Source: Oscillospiraceae bacterium
GTDB lineage: Bacteria > Bacillota > Clostridia > Oscillospirales > Ruminococcaceae
Direction of reading: 5' to 3'
Assembly (NCBI GenBank): GCA_016297165.1
Contig: JAEDHF010000035.1
Span: 1-12,825 of the forward strand
DNA: 12,825 nt
Numbering within the stretch: the stretch's first letter is position 1; each line of letters begins with the position of its first letter. The translations under genes and the position numbers were made by a program. The notes beneath the pieces are model-generated. The model saw only the letters and a list, made by a program, of their open reading frames with translations, did not search any database and was not told the origin of the DNA. Positions 6,218 through 12,825 of this stretch are shown piece by piece.

Positions 6218-7123
6218 ATGGAATCTAATATCTTACTTGAAAGCGGAACGAATGAGCTTGAACTCCTTGAATTCTTTGTGGGAGACAAGGATTATGGTAT
6301 AAATATAGCTAAGGTAAGCGAGATTATGGCGTATAGACCCATAACCCCCATTCCTGCCGCTCCACCTGAAATTGAGGGTCTTTTTATGCCCAGAGATAAG
6401 ATAATTACCGTTGTTGACTTACATAAGGTGCTGGGTATTCCGATTCCCGAAAATACAACTACGCTCCTTATCGTCTGTGAGTTTAACGGTCTTGATATTG
6501 CCTTCCATGTTTCAAGCGTTAAGGGCATTCAGCGTATCAACTGGGGAAATATCGAAAAGCCGCCCACGGTAGCTAATAACAGCCAGCGTGGTATTGCTAC
6601 GGGTATCGCTAAGATTGACGGAAGAATTATCATAATTCTCGACTTTGAAAAGATTATTTCCGACCTTAACTGTTCTGCTACTCTCGATATGACAGGAGTT
6701 GACAGAATCGAGAGAGAGGACGAAACAAACTATGATGCAAAAATTGTTATTGCAGAGGATTCTCCTTTCCTGAATAAGCTTATAGTTGACGCAGTTACAA
6801 ACGCAGGATTCCATAATGTTACCTCCTTTGCAAACGGTAAAGAGGCTTGGGATTATGTTTCTGCCTTTGAAAATGAAAGCGATATAATAGATAAGGTTTC
6901 CCTTGTAATAAGCGATATCGAAATGCCGCAGATGGACGGTCACCGTCTCACAAAGCTTATAAAGAGCGACCCTAATCTTAAGAGAATTCCGGTTTTCCTT
7001 TTCTCCTCCCTTATTGACGAGCGTATGAGGCTTAAGGGAATGAGCGTAGGAGCCGACGACCAGTTCTCTAAGCCCCAGATAGGAAATCTCATTAACGCTA
7101 TGCTAAGAAGATTGAGAAAATAA
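6218..7123 (+). CDS. cheV: CheV chemotaxis coupling protein (CheW domain plus receiver domain)
   Basis: 301 residues. The CheW-like domain (about 10-155) starts ELLEFFVGDKDYGINIAKVSEIM and contains GLFMPRDKIITVVDL and GIAKIDGRIIIILDFEKII, the usual coupling-protein pattern. A linker leads to a receiver domain (about 174-300): acidic pair E180/D181, phosphoacceptor D233 in ISDIEMPQMDG, the S263/S264 switch position and conserved K285 in FSKPQ. In Bacillus, CheV links receptors to CheA and takes part in adaptation when phosphorylated by CheA. No other chemotaxis or flagellar gene is in the window, and the gene has its own promoter, so it appears solitary here. All key receiver residues are present, so it should be functional. 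Two bases after its stop begins the palindromic element. Confidence 0.93.
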   Translation: MESNILLESGTNELELLEFFVGDKDYGINIAKVSEIMAYRPITPIPAAPPEIEGLFMPRDKIITVVDLHKVLGIPIPENTTTLLIVCEFNGLDIAFHVSSVKGIQRINWGNIEKPPTVANNSQRGIATGIAKIDGRIIIILDFEKIISDLNCSATLDMTGVDRIEREDETNYDAKIVIAEDSPFLNKLIVDAVTNAGFHNVTSFANGKEAWDYVSAFENESDIIDKVSLVISDIEMPQMDGHRLTKLIKSDPNLKRIPVFLFSSLIDERMRLKGMSVGADDQFSKPQIGNLINAMLRRLRK

Positions 7124-7125
7124 GA

Positions 7126-7305
7126 TTAAGGCAACACCGCACAAAGACCGCCTTACGGCTTTGCGTGTGCCTTGCTTGCATCTTTTCCGTCATATTGCAC
7201 AGAAATTCCTTGACATACGCCAGTATGCCTGCGAAATTTCTATACAATCTGACGAAAAATCTGACGGCGCAATCCACACGCAATCTTTGTGCGGTATTGC
7301 CTTAA
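7126..7305. mobile_element. MITE-like palindromic element, about 180 bp
   Basis: Terminal inverted repeats of 22 bp, 7126-7147 and 7284-7305, match at 21 positions and both end in TTAA. Inside, TTGCGTGTG (7161-7169) pairs with CACACGCAA (7275-7283), and 7183-7209 is an imperfect inverted copy of 7233-7258. The apex is CATAC/GTATG (7214-7218/7223-7227). The left arm alone carries a 13-base insertion (7148-7160) that folds on itself (CCG-CCTTA-CGG). A heptamer TCTGACG occurs twice (7248, 7260). There is no coding capacity: the ORFs across it are by-products of the palindrome. The size, terminal repeats and symmetry fit a non-autonomous miniature element mobilised by a transposase elsewhere; TTAA at both ends may be a target duplication or part of the repeat. 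The family is not identified. Confidence 0.75.
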
Positions 7306-7325
7306 AAGTAATTTTAACATTTATG

Positions 7326-7370
7326 AAAAAACCGCTTGAATTTTTTGAAATTCCTGCGGTTTTTTGGTTT
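7326..7370 (+). terminator. Intrinsic terminator downstream of cheV
   Basis: AAAAAACCGC (7326-7335) pairs with GCGGTTTTTT (7356-7365); the stem continues inside as GAATTT/AAATTC around a TTTG loop. T residues in and after the right arm make it active on the + strand, and the A-rich left arm would allow termination on the minus strand too. It separates cheV and the palindromic element from the glmS promoter. Confidence 0.82.
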
Positions 7371-7385
7371 TATAGCATATTTTAG

Positions 7386-7414
7386 TTGCAAAATATGCTG
7401 CTATGTGATATAAT
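7386..7414 (+). promoter_or_regulatory. Promoter of glmS
   Basis: TTGCAA (7386-7391), 17 bases, TATAAT (7409-7414). A second overlapping TATAAT is at 7414-7419. The predicted start near 7421 leaves a leader of about 52 bases, which has no room for the glmS ribozyme found ahead of glmS in many Firmicutes. The ribosome binding site GAAAGGAGA is at 7455-7463. Confidence 0.75.
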
Positions 7415-7472
7415 ATAATGGTATATTTATATATACTGATACACTATGCTATCCGAAAGGAGATATTATAAT

Positions 7473-9296
7473 ATGTGTGGAATAGTTGGCTATGTCGGAA
7501 ACGAGGCATGTGAAAAAATACTGGTAAATGCATTAAAAAAGCTTGAATACAGAGGATATGACAGCGCAGGAATCGCAGTTTTCGAGGGCGATAGAATAAA
7601 GACAGTAAAGGCAAAGGGTAAAATTGACGAGGGTCTTGCCGTAAAGCTCGGCGAGGTCGGAGAGCTTACCGCAGTATCGGGTATCGGCCATACAAGATGG
7701 GCTACCCACGGCGAACCCAGCGACATAAACAGTCACCCTATCGGAAACGGAAGAGTTTCAATCGTACATAACGGAATTATCGAAAATTATCGTAAAATAA
7801 AGGAATACCTTATTTCGAAGGGCTACGGCTTCGAGAGCGAAACGGATACCGAAACGGTAGCTAAGCTTCTCGACTATAACTATGCAGGTAATCCCATTGA
7901 CGCAGTTATTTCTACTGTTTCGGAAATTGAGGGAGCTTATGCCTTAGGAATTATGTTCAGGGATTTCAAGAATAAGATTTTCGCGGTAAGAAAGGAAAGC
8001 CCTCTTATCGTAGGAGTAGGAAAGGGCGAAATGTTTATCGCCTCCGACGTTACCGCTATTCTTGAGCATACAAAGGAATACTACCTGCTTGAAGAGAATG
8101 AAATCGCCGAAATTAGTAAGGACGGCGTCGTATTCTACGACCTTCATAAGAACGAAATTGAAAAGGAGCTACAGATTGCGGACTGGGATATAGCGGCGGC
8201 TGAAAAAGGTGGTTTCAAGCACTTTATGCTTAAGGAAATCTTCGAACAGCCCGACTCTCTTAAGAAAACTATACTTCCGAGAATTAAGAACGGACTTGTG
8301 GATTTTTCGGAATGTGGGCTTACCGACGAAAAGCTTAAGAATTATAAGCATATCTATCTTGTGGGCTGCGGCTCCGCAATGCACGCAGGCACAGTAGGAA
8401 AATATCTTATCGAGGGTCTCGCAAGAACTCCCGTTATCGTTGATATTGCTTCGGAATTCCGCTACAGAAGCCCTCTTCTTACGGCAGAGGACCTCGTAGT
8501 AGTTATCTCCCAGTCGGGCGAAACCGCAGATACAAAGGCGGCGCTTCATCTTGCAAATGATACGGGCTGTGATACCCTTGCGATAGTGAATGTTGTCGGC
8601 TCAACTATTGCCCGTGACGCTAAAATGGTTATGTACACTCTCGCAGGTCCCGAAATATCCGTATGCTCAACAAAGGCGTATATGGTACAGACTGCGTTTA
8701 TGTATCTTTTAGCCTTTAAGGTCGCTTTCGTAAGAGGCCGGATTGATGAAGCGGAGTGTAAGGCTCTTGTTTCCGAGCTTCTCGAAATACCCGAAAAGGT
8801 TAAGAGATGTACCGAAAGCTTAGAGCAGTATCAGTATGTAGCTTCCAATCTTATGAGCGCCCAGAGCCTTTTGTATATCGGCAGAGGTCTTGATTATGCA
8901 CTAAGTATGGAGGGCTCCTTAAAGCTTAAGGAGATTTCCTATATCCATTCCGAAAGCTATGCGGCAGGTGAGCTTAAGCACGGTACTATTTCCCTTATCG
9001 AGGAGGGAATGCCCGTTATTGCGGTAGCTACACAGACGGAGCTTTTTGCGAAAATGCAGAGCAATATTAAAGAGGTAAAGAGCCGTGGAGCGAAGGTTTG
9101 TATGGTTTGCTCCGAGGGTACGGTTATAGAAGAGGGCGTAGTGGATTACCCTGTATTTATCCCGAAGACGAGAGATTTGCTTATGCCCCTTGTGGCAGTT
9201 GTACCCTTACAGCTTATCGCTTACTATACCGCAGTTTTAAGAGACTGTGACGTTGACCACCCGAAGAATTTAGCTAAATCTGTAACTGTTGAATAA
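7473..9296 (+). CDS. glmS: Glutamine-fructose-6-phosphate aminotransferase (isomerizing)
   Basis: Makes glucosamine-6-phosphate from fructose-6-phosphate and glutamine, the entry step to peptidoglycan and other amino sugars; cytosolic. The 607 residues match the family. The N-terminal glutaminase domain begins MCGIVGYVG, where Cys2 becomes the N-terminal nucleophile, and contains HTRWATHG at 73-80 and HNGIIENY at 99-106. The first SIS domain shows YLVGCGSAMHAG near 295-306 and SQSGETADT at 346-354, with SVCSTKAYM at 396-404. The second SIS domain contains GRGLDYALSMEGSLKLKE and SYAAGELKHGTI. The C-terminus is HPKNLAKSVTVE. An in-frame ATG at 7446 adds nine residues, but it is upstream of the ribosome binding site and would bury the essential cysteine, so ATG 7473 is used. 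Probably monocistronic or with the following two genes. Confidence 0.97.
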   Translation: MCGIVGYVGNEACEKILVNALKKLEYRGYDSAGIAVFEGDRIKTVKAKGKIDEGLAVKLGEVGELTAVSGIGHTRWATHGEPSDINSHPIGNGRVSIVHNGIIENYRKIKEYLISKGYGFESETDTETVAKLLDYNYAGNPIDAVISTVSEIEGAYALGIMFRDFKNKIFAVRKESPLIVGVGKGEMFIASDVTAILEHTKEYYLLEENEIAEISKDGVVFYDLHKNEIEKELQIADWDIAAAEKGGFKHFMLKEIFEQPDSLKKTILPRIKNGLVDFSECGLTDEKLKNYKHIYLVGCGSAMHAGTVGKYLIEGLARTPVIVDIASEFRYRSPLLTAEDLVVVISQSGETADTKAALHLANDTGCDTLAIVNVVGSTIARDAKMVMYTLAGPEISVCSTKAYMVQTAFMYLLAFKVAFVRGRIDEAECKALVSELLEIPEKVKRCTESLEQYQYVASNLMSAQSLLYIGRGLDYALSMEGSLKLKEISYIHSESYAAGELKHGTISLIEEGMPVIAVATQTELFAKMQSNIKEVKSRGAKVCMVCSEGTVIEEGVVDYPVFIPKTRDLLMPLVAVVPLQLIAYYTAVLRDCDVDHPKNLAKSVTVE

Positions 9297-9306
9297 AAAC
9301 TCTGAA

Positions 9307-9380
9307 GGCTTACGCAGGAATTACCCTTTCATACGCAAGGTATCGGGGCGTAATTCTGCATAAGCCGGTAAAAAATCGGC
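9307..9380. repeat. Palindromic intergenic repeat, REP-like, between glmS and the methyltransferase gene
   Basis: Bases 9307-9366 fold into a long imperfect hairpin: GGCTTA/TAAGCC at the base, then GCAG/CTGC, AATTAC/GTAATT, and an apical ATAC-GCAAG-GTAT. The right foot overlaps a second small inverted repeat, GCCG (9364-9367) with CGGC (9377-9380) around an A-rich centre, so the two folds compete. No T-run follows, so it is not a standard terminator. It may be a dispersed palindromic unit or an RNA processing/stability element in the glmS 3' region. No promoter is visible in this 119-base gap. Confidence 0.55.
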
Positions 9381-9415
9381 TGCGCTCAGGCAGTCTTAAG
9401 AAAAGGAATACTACT

Positions 9416-10531
9416 ATGTCGGAATTTTTTGATGACGAAATCGGAATGGAGGACTTATACAGTCCTGCCACCGACGTCTGGAGCAGGCTGTCCGAAACGA
9501 AAAAGCCCATTGTTATGTATGGTATGGGCGACGGCGCTGAAAAAATAATGAAGGTTATGGAAACCTACGGAATAAAGCCCGATGAATTTATGGCGAGCGA
9601 CGAATTCGTAAGAGGCCACTATTTTAAGGGCTATAAGGTTCGTAAGCTTTCCGAGCTTGAAGAAATGTACGAGGATTTTATCGTAGTTATCTGCTTTGGT
9701 ACGGCTATTCCCGAGGTAATGGAGCGTATCGGAGAAATTTCACTGCGCCACGAGGTGGTAGCTCCCGATGTACCCGTTTTCGGCGGAGGATTATTCGACA
9801 GCGATTTTATTTCCGACCATGAGTATGAATTTATGATGCTTAGAACGCTCCTTGCCGATGAACAGTCTAAGGATACTCTTGACGCTATTATGAAGTATCG
9901 TATCACAGGCGATATAAAGGTGCTCCGAAGCTGTGAAACCTCTAAAGAGGAGGCTTACTCCCTACTTAAAATAGGAACAAACGAAACCTACGTTGACCTC
10001 GGGGCATATAACGGGGATACCGTAGAGGAGTTTCTTCAGCTTACCGATAAGAGATTCAATAAAATATATGCCTTAGAGCCCGACAGGAGGAATTTTTCGA
10101 AGCTTCGCCGCAGGCATTATGCCCTTGGTTCAGGGGTATTTCAGGCTGAAAACGCCGCCGCCTGGAGCGAGGATAAAACCCTTCTGTTCTACAGCAAATC
10201 CGGCAGAAATTCCTCCCTTACGGATAATATTTCCGAGGAATCGAAGGGAAGGGCAACAGAGGTTACCGGAAGAAGCGTAGATAGCCTGTTGGGCGGAAAG
10301 CCTGCCACCATAATTAAATACGATGTTGAGGGAAGCGAGGAGGAGGCGCTTAAGGGCAGCGAAATCACCATAAAAACCTTTAAGCCCCGACTTATTGTTT
10401 CCTTGTACCACAGGACAGAGGACCTTATAAAGCTGCCCCTTTTAATAAAGGAGCTTAATCCCGATTATAGATTCTATCTTCGTCATCACCCCTATATCCC
10501 TGCATGGGATACAAATCTTTACTGTATCTGA
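9416..10531 (+). CDS. FkbM-family SAM-dependent methyltransferase with N-terminal Rossmann-like domain
   Basis: 371 residues in two parts. Residues ~28-130 resemble a nucleotide-binding Rossmann fold: VMYGMGDGAEKIMKVM at 33-48, then VVICFGTAIPE near 90-100. The C-terminal ~180 residues match FkbM-type methyltransferases: SAM-binding motif TYVDLGAYNGDTVEEF at 191-206, YALEPD at 218-223 and the conserved IIKYDVEGSEEEALKG at 299-314, followed by PRLIVSLYH. FkbM enzymes O-methylate natural products or sugars; the substrate here is unknown. The start is supported by AGGA at 9404-9407. It follows glmS across a palindromic gap with no visible promoter, and its stop is 14 bases before the next start, so it is probably co-transcribed with that gene and perhaps with glmS. 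A glycan substrate is inferred from context only. Confidence 0.87.
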   Translation: MSEFFDDEIGMEDLYSPATDVWSRLSETKKPIVMYGMGDGAEKIMKVMETYGIKPDEFMASDEFVRGHYFKGYKVRKLSELEEMYEDFIVVICFGTAIPEVMERIGEISLRHEVVAPDVPVFGGGLFDSDFISDHEYEFMMLRTLLADEQSKDTLDAIMKYRITGDIKVLRSCETSKEEAYSLLKIGTNETYVDLGAYNGDTVEEFLQLTDKRFNKIYALEPDRRNFSKLRRRHYALGSGVFQAENAAAWSEDKTLLFYSKSGRNSSLTDNISEESKGRATEVTGRSVDSLLGGKPATIIKYDVEGSEEEALKGSEITIKTFKPRLIVSLYHRTEDLIKLPLLIKELNPDYRFYLRHHPYIPAWDTNLYCI

Positions 10532-10545
10532 GGAGAGGAAGTTTA

Positions 10546-11289
10546 ATGAAAAAAGGTGTAATACTGGGACTTATTGTTCTTGTAATTGCAGTAGTCGGAG
10601 TATTTGTATATTTTGAGATAGCTGTAAGCGAGATATCCTATGTCAGCGATTATGAGTCCGAGGTAGTGGATAACCGCTATTCCGTTAAGAGGCTTTACAG
10701 CTCGGATATCGATATCGAGGAATTCAATCAGCAGATTGAAAAGCTTATTTCTCTCGAATTTACAGAGGATGATATTATGAGGGCAGCCCTTGAAGCCGGA
10801 ACACCCGAGTTTTATCCTGCCTTTCATGTATATGCCCACAGGCGAAAAGATGACGAATATATCGAGCTTAATATTTCGGCAGTTCAGGAATTAGCCGAGA
10901 ATCAGAAAAAAATGGATTTTTCTATGGATAATATCCGTCTCGAGGTAGTAACTAACGGCTTAACCATAAAGGAAAGTACGACCCATAGCGGCAACTGGAG
11001 CGGAAATACCGAGATTTCACAGCCTATAGTAAACGACGGCGGAACAGGTTTGGCGGTTGGTCTCGGAAAGTTCGGCGACAGTACCCTTGTACTTGACGGA
11101 AAATCCGGAACGGTTGTTCTTCAGTTCAGCTATGATGTTATGAGCCAGGCTCTTATTAACAATATCGTGATGACGGATTGCTTCTTAAGAATGGATGTGA
11201 ATCTCTCTTTTAATGAAAAAGGAGATATAATTATGACCTGCAGCAAGAATCCTGCCACCACGGTTGCTGAATATATTGAACAGGAATAA
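10546..11289 (+). CDS. Unrecognised membrane-anchored extracytoplasmic protein
   Basis: 247 residues; family not recognised. A short basic start (MKKG) leads into one hydrophobic segment (about residues 4-25, VILGLIVLVIAVVGVFVYFEI), a signal anchor or uncleaved signal peptide. There is no lipobox cysteine. The rest should be outside the membrane; it includes a charged helical part (SSDIDIEEFNQQIEKLISLEF) and a Gly/Thr/Ser-rich beta-like part (GTGLAVGLGKFGDSTLVLDGKSG). An in-frame ATG at 10504 lies inside the preceding gene; ATG 10546 is preferred because AGGAGAGG at 10531-10538 precedes it and the N-terminus then starts at the hydrophobic segment. It follows the methyltransferase by 14 bases, suggesting joint expression. 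No intrinsic terminator with a T-run follows, although CTTGC/GCAAG (11330-11349 region) can form a short stem. Confidence 0.8.
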   Translation: MKKGVILGLIVLVIAVVGVFVYFEIAVSEISYVSDYESEVVDNRYSVKRLYSSDIDIEEFNQQIEKLISLEFTEDDIMRAALEAGTPEFYPAFHVYAHRRKDDEYIELNISAVQELAENQKKMDFSMDNIRLEVVTNGLTIKESTTHSGNWSGNTEISQPIVNDGGTGLAVGLGKFGDSTLVLDGKSGTVVLQFSYDVMSQALINNIVMTDCFLRMDVNLSFNEKGDIIMTCSKNPATTVAEYIEQE

Positions 11290-11371
11290 CCCAAAATAAT
11301 ACCAACAAATGGTAATAATTAACAAACTTGCGGAATTTTTTGCAAGAAACGACATTTTAATTTGCATTTTT

Positions 11372-11400
11372 CATTTTTATTGTGTATAATATAAGCACGA
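11372..11400 (+). promoter_or_regulatory. Probable promoter of the aminotransferase gene (only -10 clear)
   Basis: A perfect TATAAT lies at 11395-11400, preceded by TGTG. At 17-base spacing the -35 position reads CATTTT (11372-11377), a poor match; TTGCAT at 11362-11367 is too far away. The position, about 38 bases before the ATG, fits. The A/T-rich 149-base gap (11290-11438) contains no other clear signal. Confidence 0.5.
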
Positions 11401-11438
11401 CACACTACGATGATATACAAAAGGAAGGATTTGTACCA

Positions 11439-12713
11439 ATGTATAAGGATTACTCAGTTGAAAAGCTCGAAGAACTAAGGAAGGAGCTTACAGCAGAATA
11501 TGAAGCATATAAGGCTAAGGGTCTTCATCTTGATATGTCAAGAGGAAAGCCTGCTCCCGAACAGCTTGATCTTACTATAGATATGCTTACCCATTGTCTT
11601 GACGGCGACTATAAGTCCGAGAACGGTATCGACTGCCGTAACTACGGCGTTTTAGACGGTATCCCCGAGGCTAAGGAGCTTATGATGTCCATGCTCGGCG
11701 TCAGCGAGAATGAAATCATCGTCGGCGGTAACTCAAGCCTTCAGCTTATGTATGATACAATCGCAAGAGCTATGCTTTTAGGCGTTCTCGGCGGCGATAA
11801 GCCCTGGAGCAAGAATGAAAAGGTAAAGTTTTTATGCCCTGCGCCCGGCTACGACAGGCATTTCGCAATCTGTGAAAGCATCGGTATCGAGATGATTACC
11901 GTTCCCTATAAGGCCGACGGCCCCGATATGGATATGGTAGAGAAGCTTGTTTCCGAGGACGAGGAAATAAAGGGTATATGGTGTGTTCCTATGTACTCCA
12001 ACCCTACAGGTATTACCTATTCCGACGAGGTAGTAAAGCGCTTCGCTAACCTTTCGCCGAAAGCGAAGGATTTCAGAATTTTCTGGGATAATGCATACTG
12101 CATTCACCATTTAACAGATACTCCCGACAAGCTCTTAAACGTTCTCGAGGAAGCTAAGAAGAACGGTAAGGAGGATATGATTTTCATGTTCACCTCCACC
12201 TCGAAGATTTCCTTCCCCGGCGGCGGTATTGCTTGTATCGGTGCAAGTGCTGCAAACATCAATTTCATAAAGAGTCAGATGACCTATCAGACAATCGGTT
12301 ACGATAAGCTTAACCAGTTAAGACACGCTAAGTTCTTCAAGAATGCAGATGGCTTAAAGGCGCACATGCTTAAGCACAGAGCGATTATCGGACCGAAGTT
12401 CGACGTTGTTCTCAATATGCTCGACAAGGAAATCAAGCCTCTCGGAATTGCCGACTGGCACAAGCCCAACGGTGGCTACTTTGTTTCCTTTAACGGTCTT
12501 GAGGGAACTGCAAAGAGGATTGTTGCTCTCTGTAAGGAGGCGGGCGTTGTTCTTACTGACGCTGGCGCAACCTATCCCTACAAGAACGACCCCAAGGACA
12601 ACAATATAAGAATCGCCCCCACATTCCCCACAGTTTCCGAGCTTACGACAGCAATGGAGATTTTCTGTGTAAGCGTTAAGCTCGCTTCGGTAGAAAAACT
12701 ACTTGCAAAGTAA
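11439..12713 (+). CDS. Aspartate aminotransferase, fold type I, subgroup 1c (AspT-like)
   Basis: PLP enzyme transferring the amino group between aspartate and 2-oxoglutarate, giving oxaloacetate and glutamate; cytosolic. The 424 residues are close to the length of the Corynebacterium AspT type. Diagnostic stretches: LDMSRGKPAPEQLDL at 31-45 (typical of this subgroup), GGNSSLQLMYDTI at 96-108, CPAPGYDRHF at 133-142, YSNPTG at 186-191 with N188, the PLP-pyridine aspartate D217 in IFWDNAYC, PLP lysine K256 in TSTSKISFPGGG, and the carboxylate-binding R391 in NNIRIAPTFP. An ATG at 11382 lies inside the promoter region and is rejected; ATG 11439 follows AGGAAGG (11422-11428) and starts at the conserved MYKDYS region. 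Substrate preference for aspartate is inferred from the subgroup. The 3' end overlaps the promoter of the tRNA gene. Confidence 0.88.
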   Translation: MYKDYSVEKLEELRKELTAEYEAYKAKGLHLDMSRGKPAPEQLDLTIDMLTHCLDGDYKSENGIDCRNYGVLDGIPEAKELMMSMLGVSENEIIVGGNSSLQLMYDTIARAMLLGVLGGDKPWSKNEKVKFLCPAPGYDRHFAICESIGIEMITVPYKADGPDMDMVEKLVSEDEEIKGIWCVPMYSNPTGITYSDEVVKRFANLSPKAKDFRIFWDNAYCIHHLTDTPDKLLNVLEEAKKNGKEDMIFMFTSTSKISFPGGGIACIGASAANINFIKSQMTYQTIGYDKLNQLRHAKFFKNADGLKAHMLKHRAIIGPKFDVVLNMLDKEIKPLGIADWHKPNGGYFVSFNGLEGTAKRIVALCKEAGVVLTDAGATYPYKNDPKDNNIRIAPTFPTVSELTTAMEIFCVSVKLASVEKLLAK

Positions 12714-12731
12714 GAAAAAATGTGCTATAAT
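12703..12731 (+). promoter_or_regulatory. Promoter of the tRNA-Arg gene, starting inside the aminotransferase gene
   Basis: TTGCAA (12703-12708), 17 bases, TATAAT (12726-12731). The -35 hexamer is within the last codons of the aminotransferase. The same hexamer pair and spacing drive glmS. The predicted start near 12738 falls inside the hairpin just downstream. Confidence 0.65.
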
Positions 12732-12733
12732 AA

Positions 12734-12761
12734 ATGAGCCGGAGAATTCTCTTCGGCTCAT
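12734..12761 (+). terminator. Hairpin after the aminotransferase gene; weak terminator or tRNA leader structure
   Basis: ATGAGCCG (12734-12741) pairs with CGGCTCAT (12754-12761), and the loop contains the palindrome GAGAATTCTC. The stem is strong, but the following TATATTTGCG is a poor T-run. It sits between the tRNA promoter and the tRNA, so it may end aminotransferase transcripts, be part of the tRNA precursor's 5' leader, or both. Confidence 0.5.
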
Positions 12762-12767
12762 ATATTT

Positions 12768-12825
12768 GCGCCTGTAGCTCAGCTGGATAGAGCAATAGCC
12801 TCCGACGCTATGTGCCGTGCGTTCG
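12768..12825 (+). tRNA. tRNA-Arg, anticodon CCG (3' end outside window)
   Basis: The first 58 bases of a tRNA. Acceptor 5' strand GCGCCTG (12768-12774), TA, D stem GCTC/GAGC around AGCTGGATA, anticodon stem ATAGC/GCTAT enclosing CTCCGAC, which places anticodon CCG for the arginine codon CGG. The variable region GTGCC and the start of the T arm, GTGCG then TTCG, run to the window end. The acceptor 3' strand and CCA cannot be checked. Confidence 0.92.

Noticed and set aside
7210..7246. Promoter inside the palindromic element (TTGACA then TATACA)
   Set aside because: Spacing is 25 bases and nothing resembling a -10 lies at 16-18 bases.
7098..7385. Overlapping ORFs of 61 and 74 codons on both strands across the palindromic element
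   Set aside because: They are created by the inverted-repeat sequence and continue into the terminator; no ribosome binding site.
7446..7472. Upstream start for glmS giving nine extra residues
   Set aside because: It lies before the ribosome binding site and would prevent Cys2 from becoming the N-terminal nucleophile.
11303..11349. Terminators in the gap before the aminotransferase (TACCA/TGGTA and CTTGC/GCAAG stems)
   Set aside because: Short stems with no T-run after them; the only T-run is in the loop.
11382..11438. Upstream start for the aminotransferase
   Set aside because: It overlaps the -10 box; ATG 11439 has a ribosome binding site and matches the family's N-terminus.
1..12825. 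CRISPR array, prophage, transposase gene or defence cluster
   Set aside because: No spaced direct repeats, no phage or transposase motifs in any frame; the coding genes are metabolic, regulatory or unassigned.

Overview
The window reads as chromosomal, mostly housekeeping DNA from an anaerobic Firmicute. Gene content, perfectly spaced sigma-A-type promoters, strong purine-rich ribosome binding sites and protein flavour suggest a gut or rumen clostridium of the Ruminococcus/Oscillospiraceae type. That placement is inference; no rRNA gene is present to confirm it. Nearly all genes lie on the + strand. I see no CRISPR array, prophage, transposase or defence island.

Layout. (1) 1-950: the 3' end of ychF, followed after one base by a small membrane-anchored NERD-domain protein. 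(2) 951-1306: a gene-free stretch with a consensus promoter, a probable ~140-nt structured small RNA ending in a clear intrinsic terminator, then a second promoter for proB. (3) 1307-6073: a compact likely operon, proB-proA (glutamate to proline), an unrecognised single-pass membrane protein, a HAD phosphatase overlapping it by 11 bp, and a stand-alone uridine-kinase-like P-loop kinase. (4) 6074-7370: a promoter, a solitary cheV (CheW plus receiver), a 180-bp MITE-like palindromic element two bases after its stop, then an intrinsic terminator. (5) 7386-11289: a promoter, glmS, a palindromic intergenic repeat, an FkbM-type methyltransferase with an extra N-terminal Rossmann-like domain, and an unrecognised membrane-anchored protein. 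(6) 11290-12713: a subgroup-1c aspartate aminotransferase. (7) 12703-12825: a promoter starting inside the aminotransferase gene, a hairpin, and the 5' part of tRNA-Arg(CCG), cut by the window edge.

Functional links are loose: proBA and the aminotransferase serve amino-acid metabolism, glmS supplies glucosamine-6-phosphate to the envelope, and the FkbM enzyme may modify a glycan or other cell-surface molecule.

The least explained parts are non-coding: the candidate small RNA upstream of proB, which carries a C/U-rich stretch copying the anti-Shine-Dalgarno tail of 16S rRNA and matching the glmS ribosome binding site over 9 bases; the 180-bp inverted-repeat element after cheV; and the palindrome after glmS. 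I do not see a clearly new multi-gene system.
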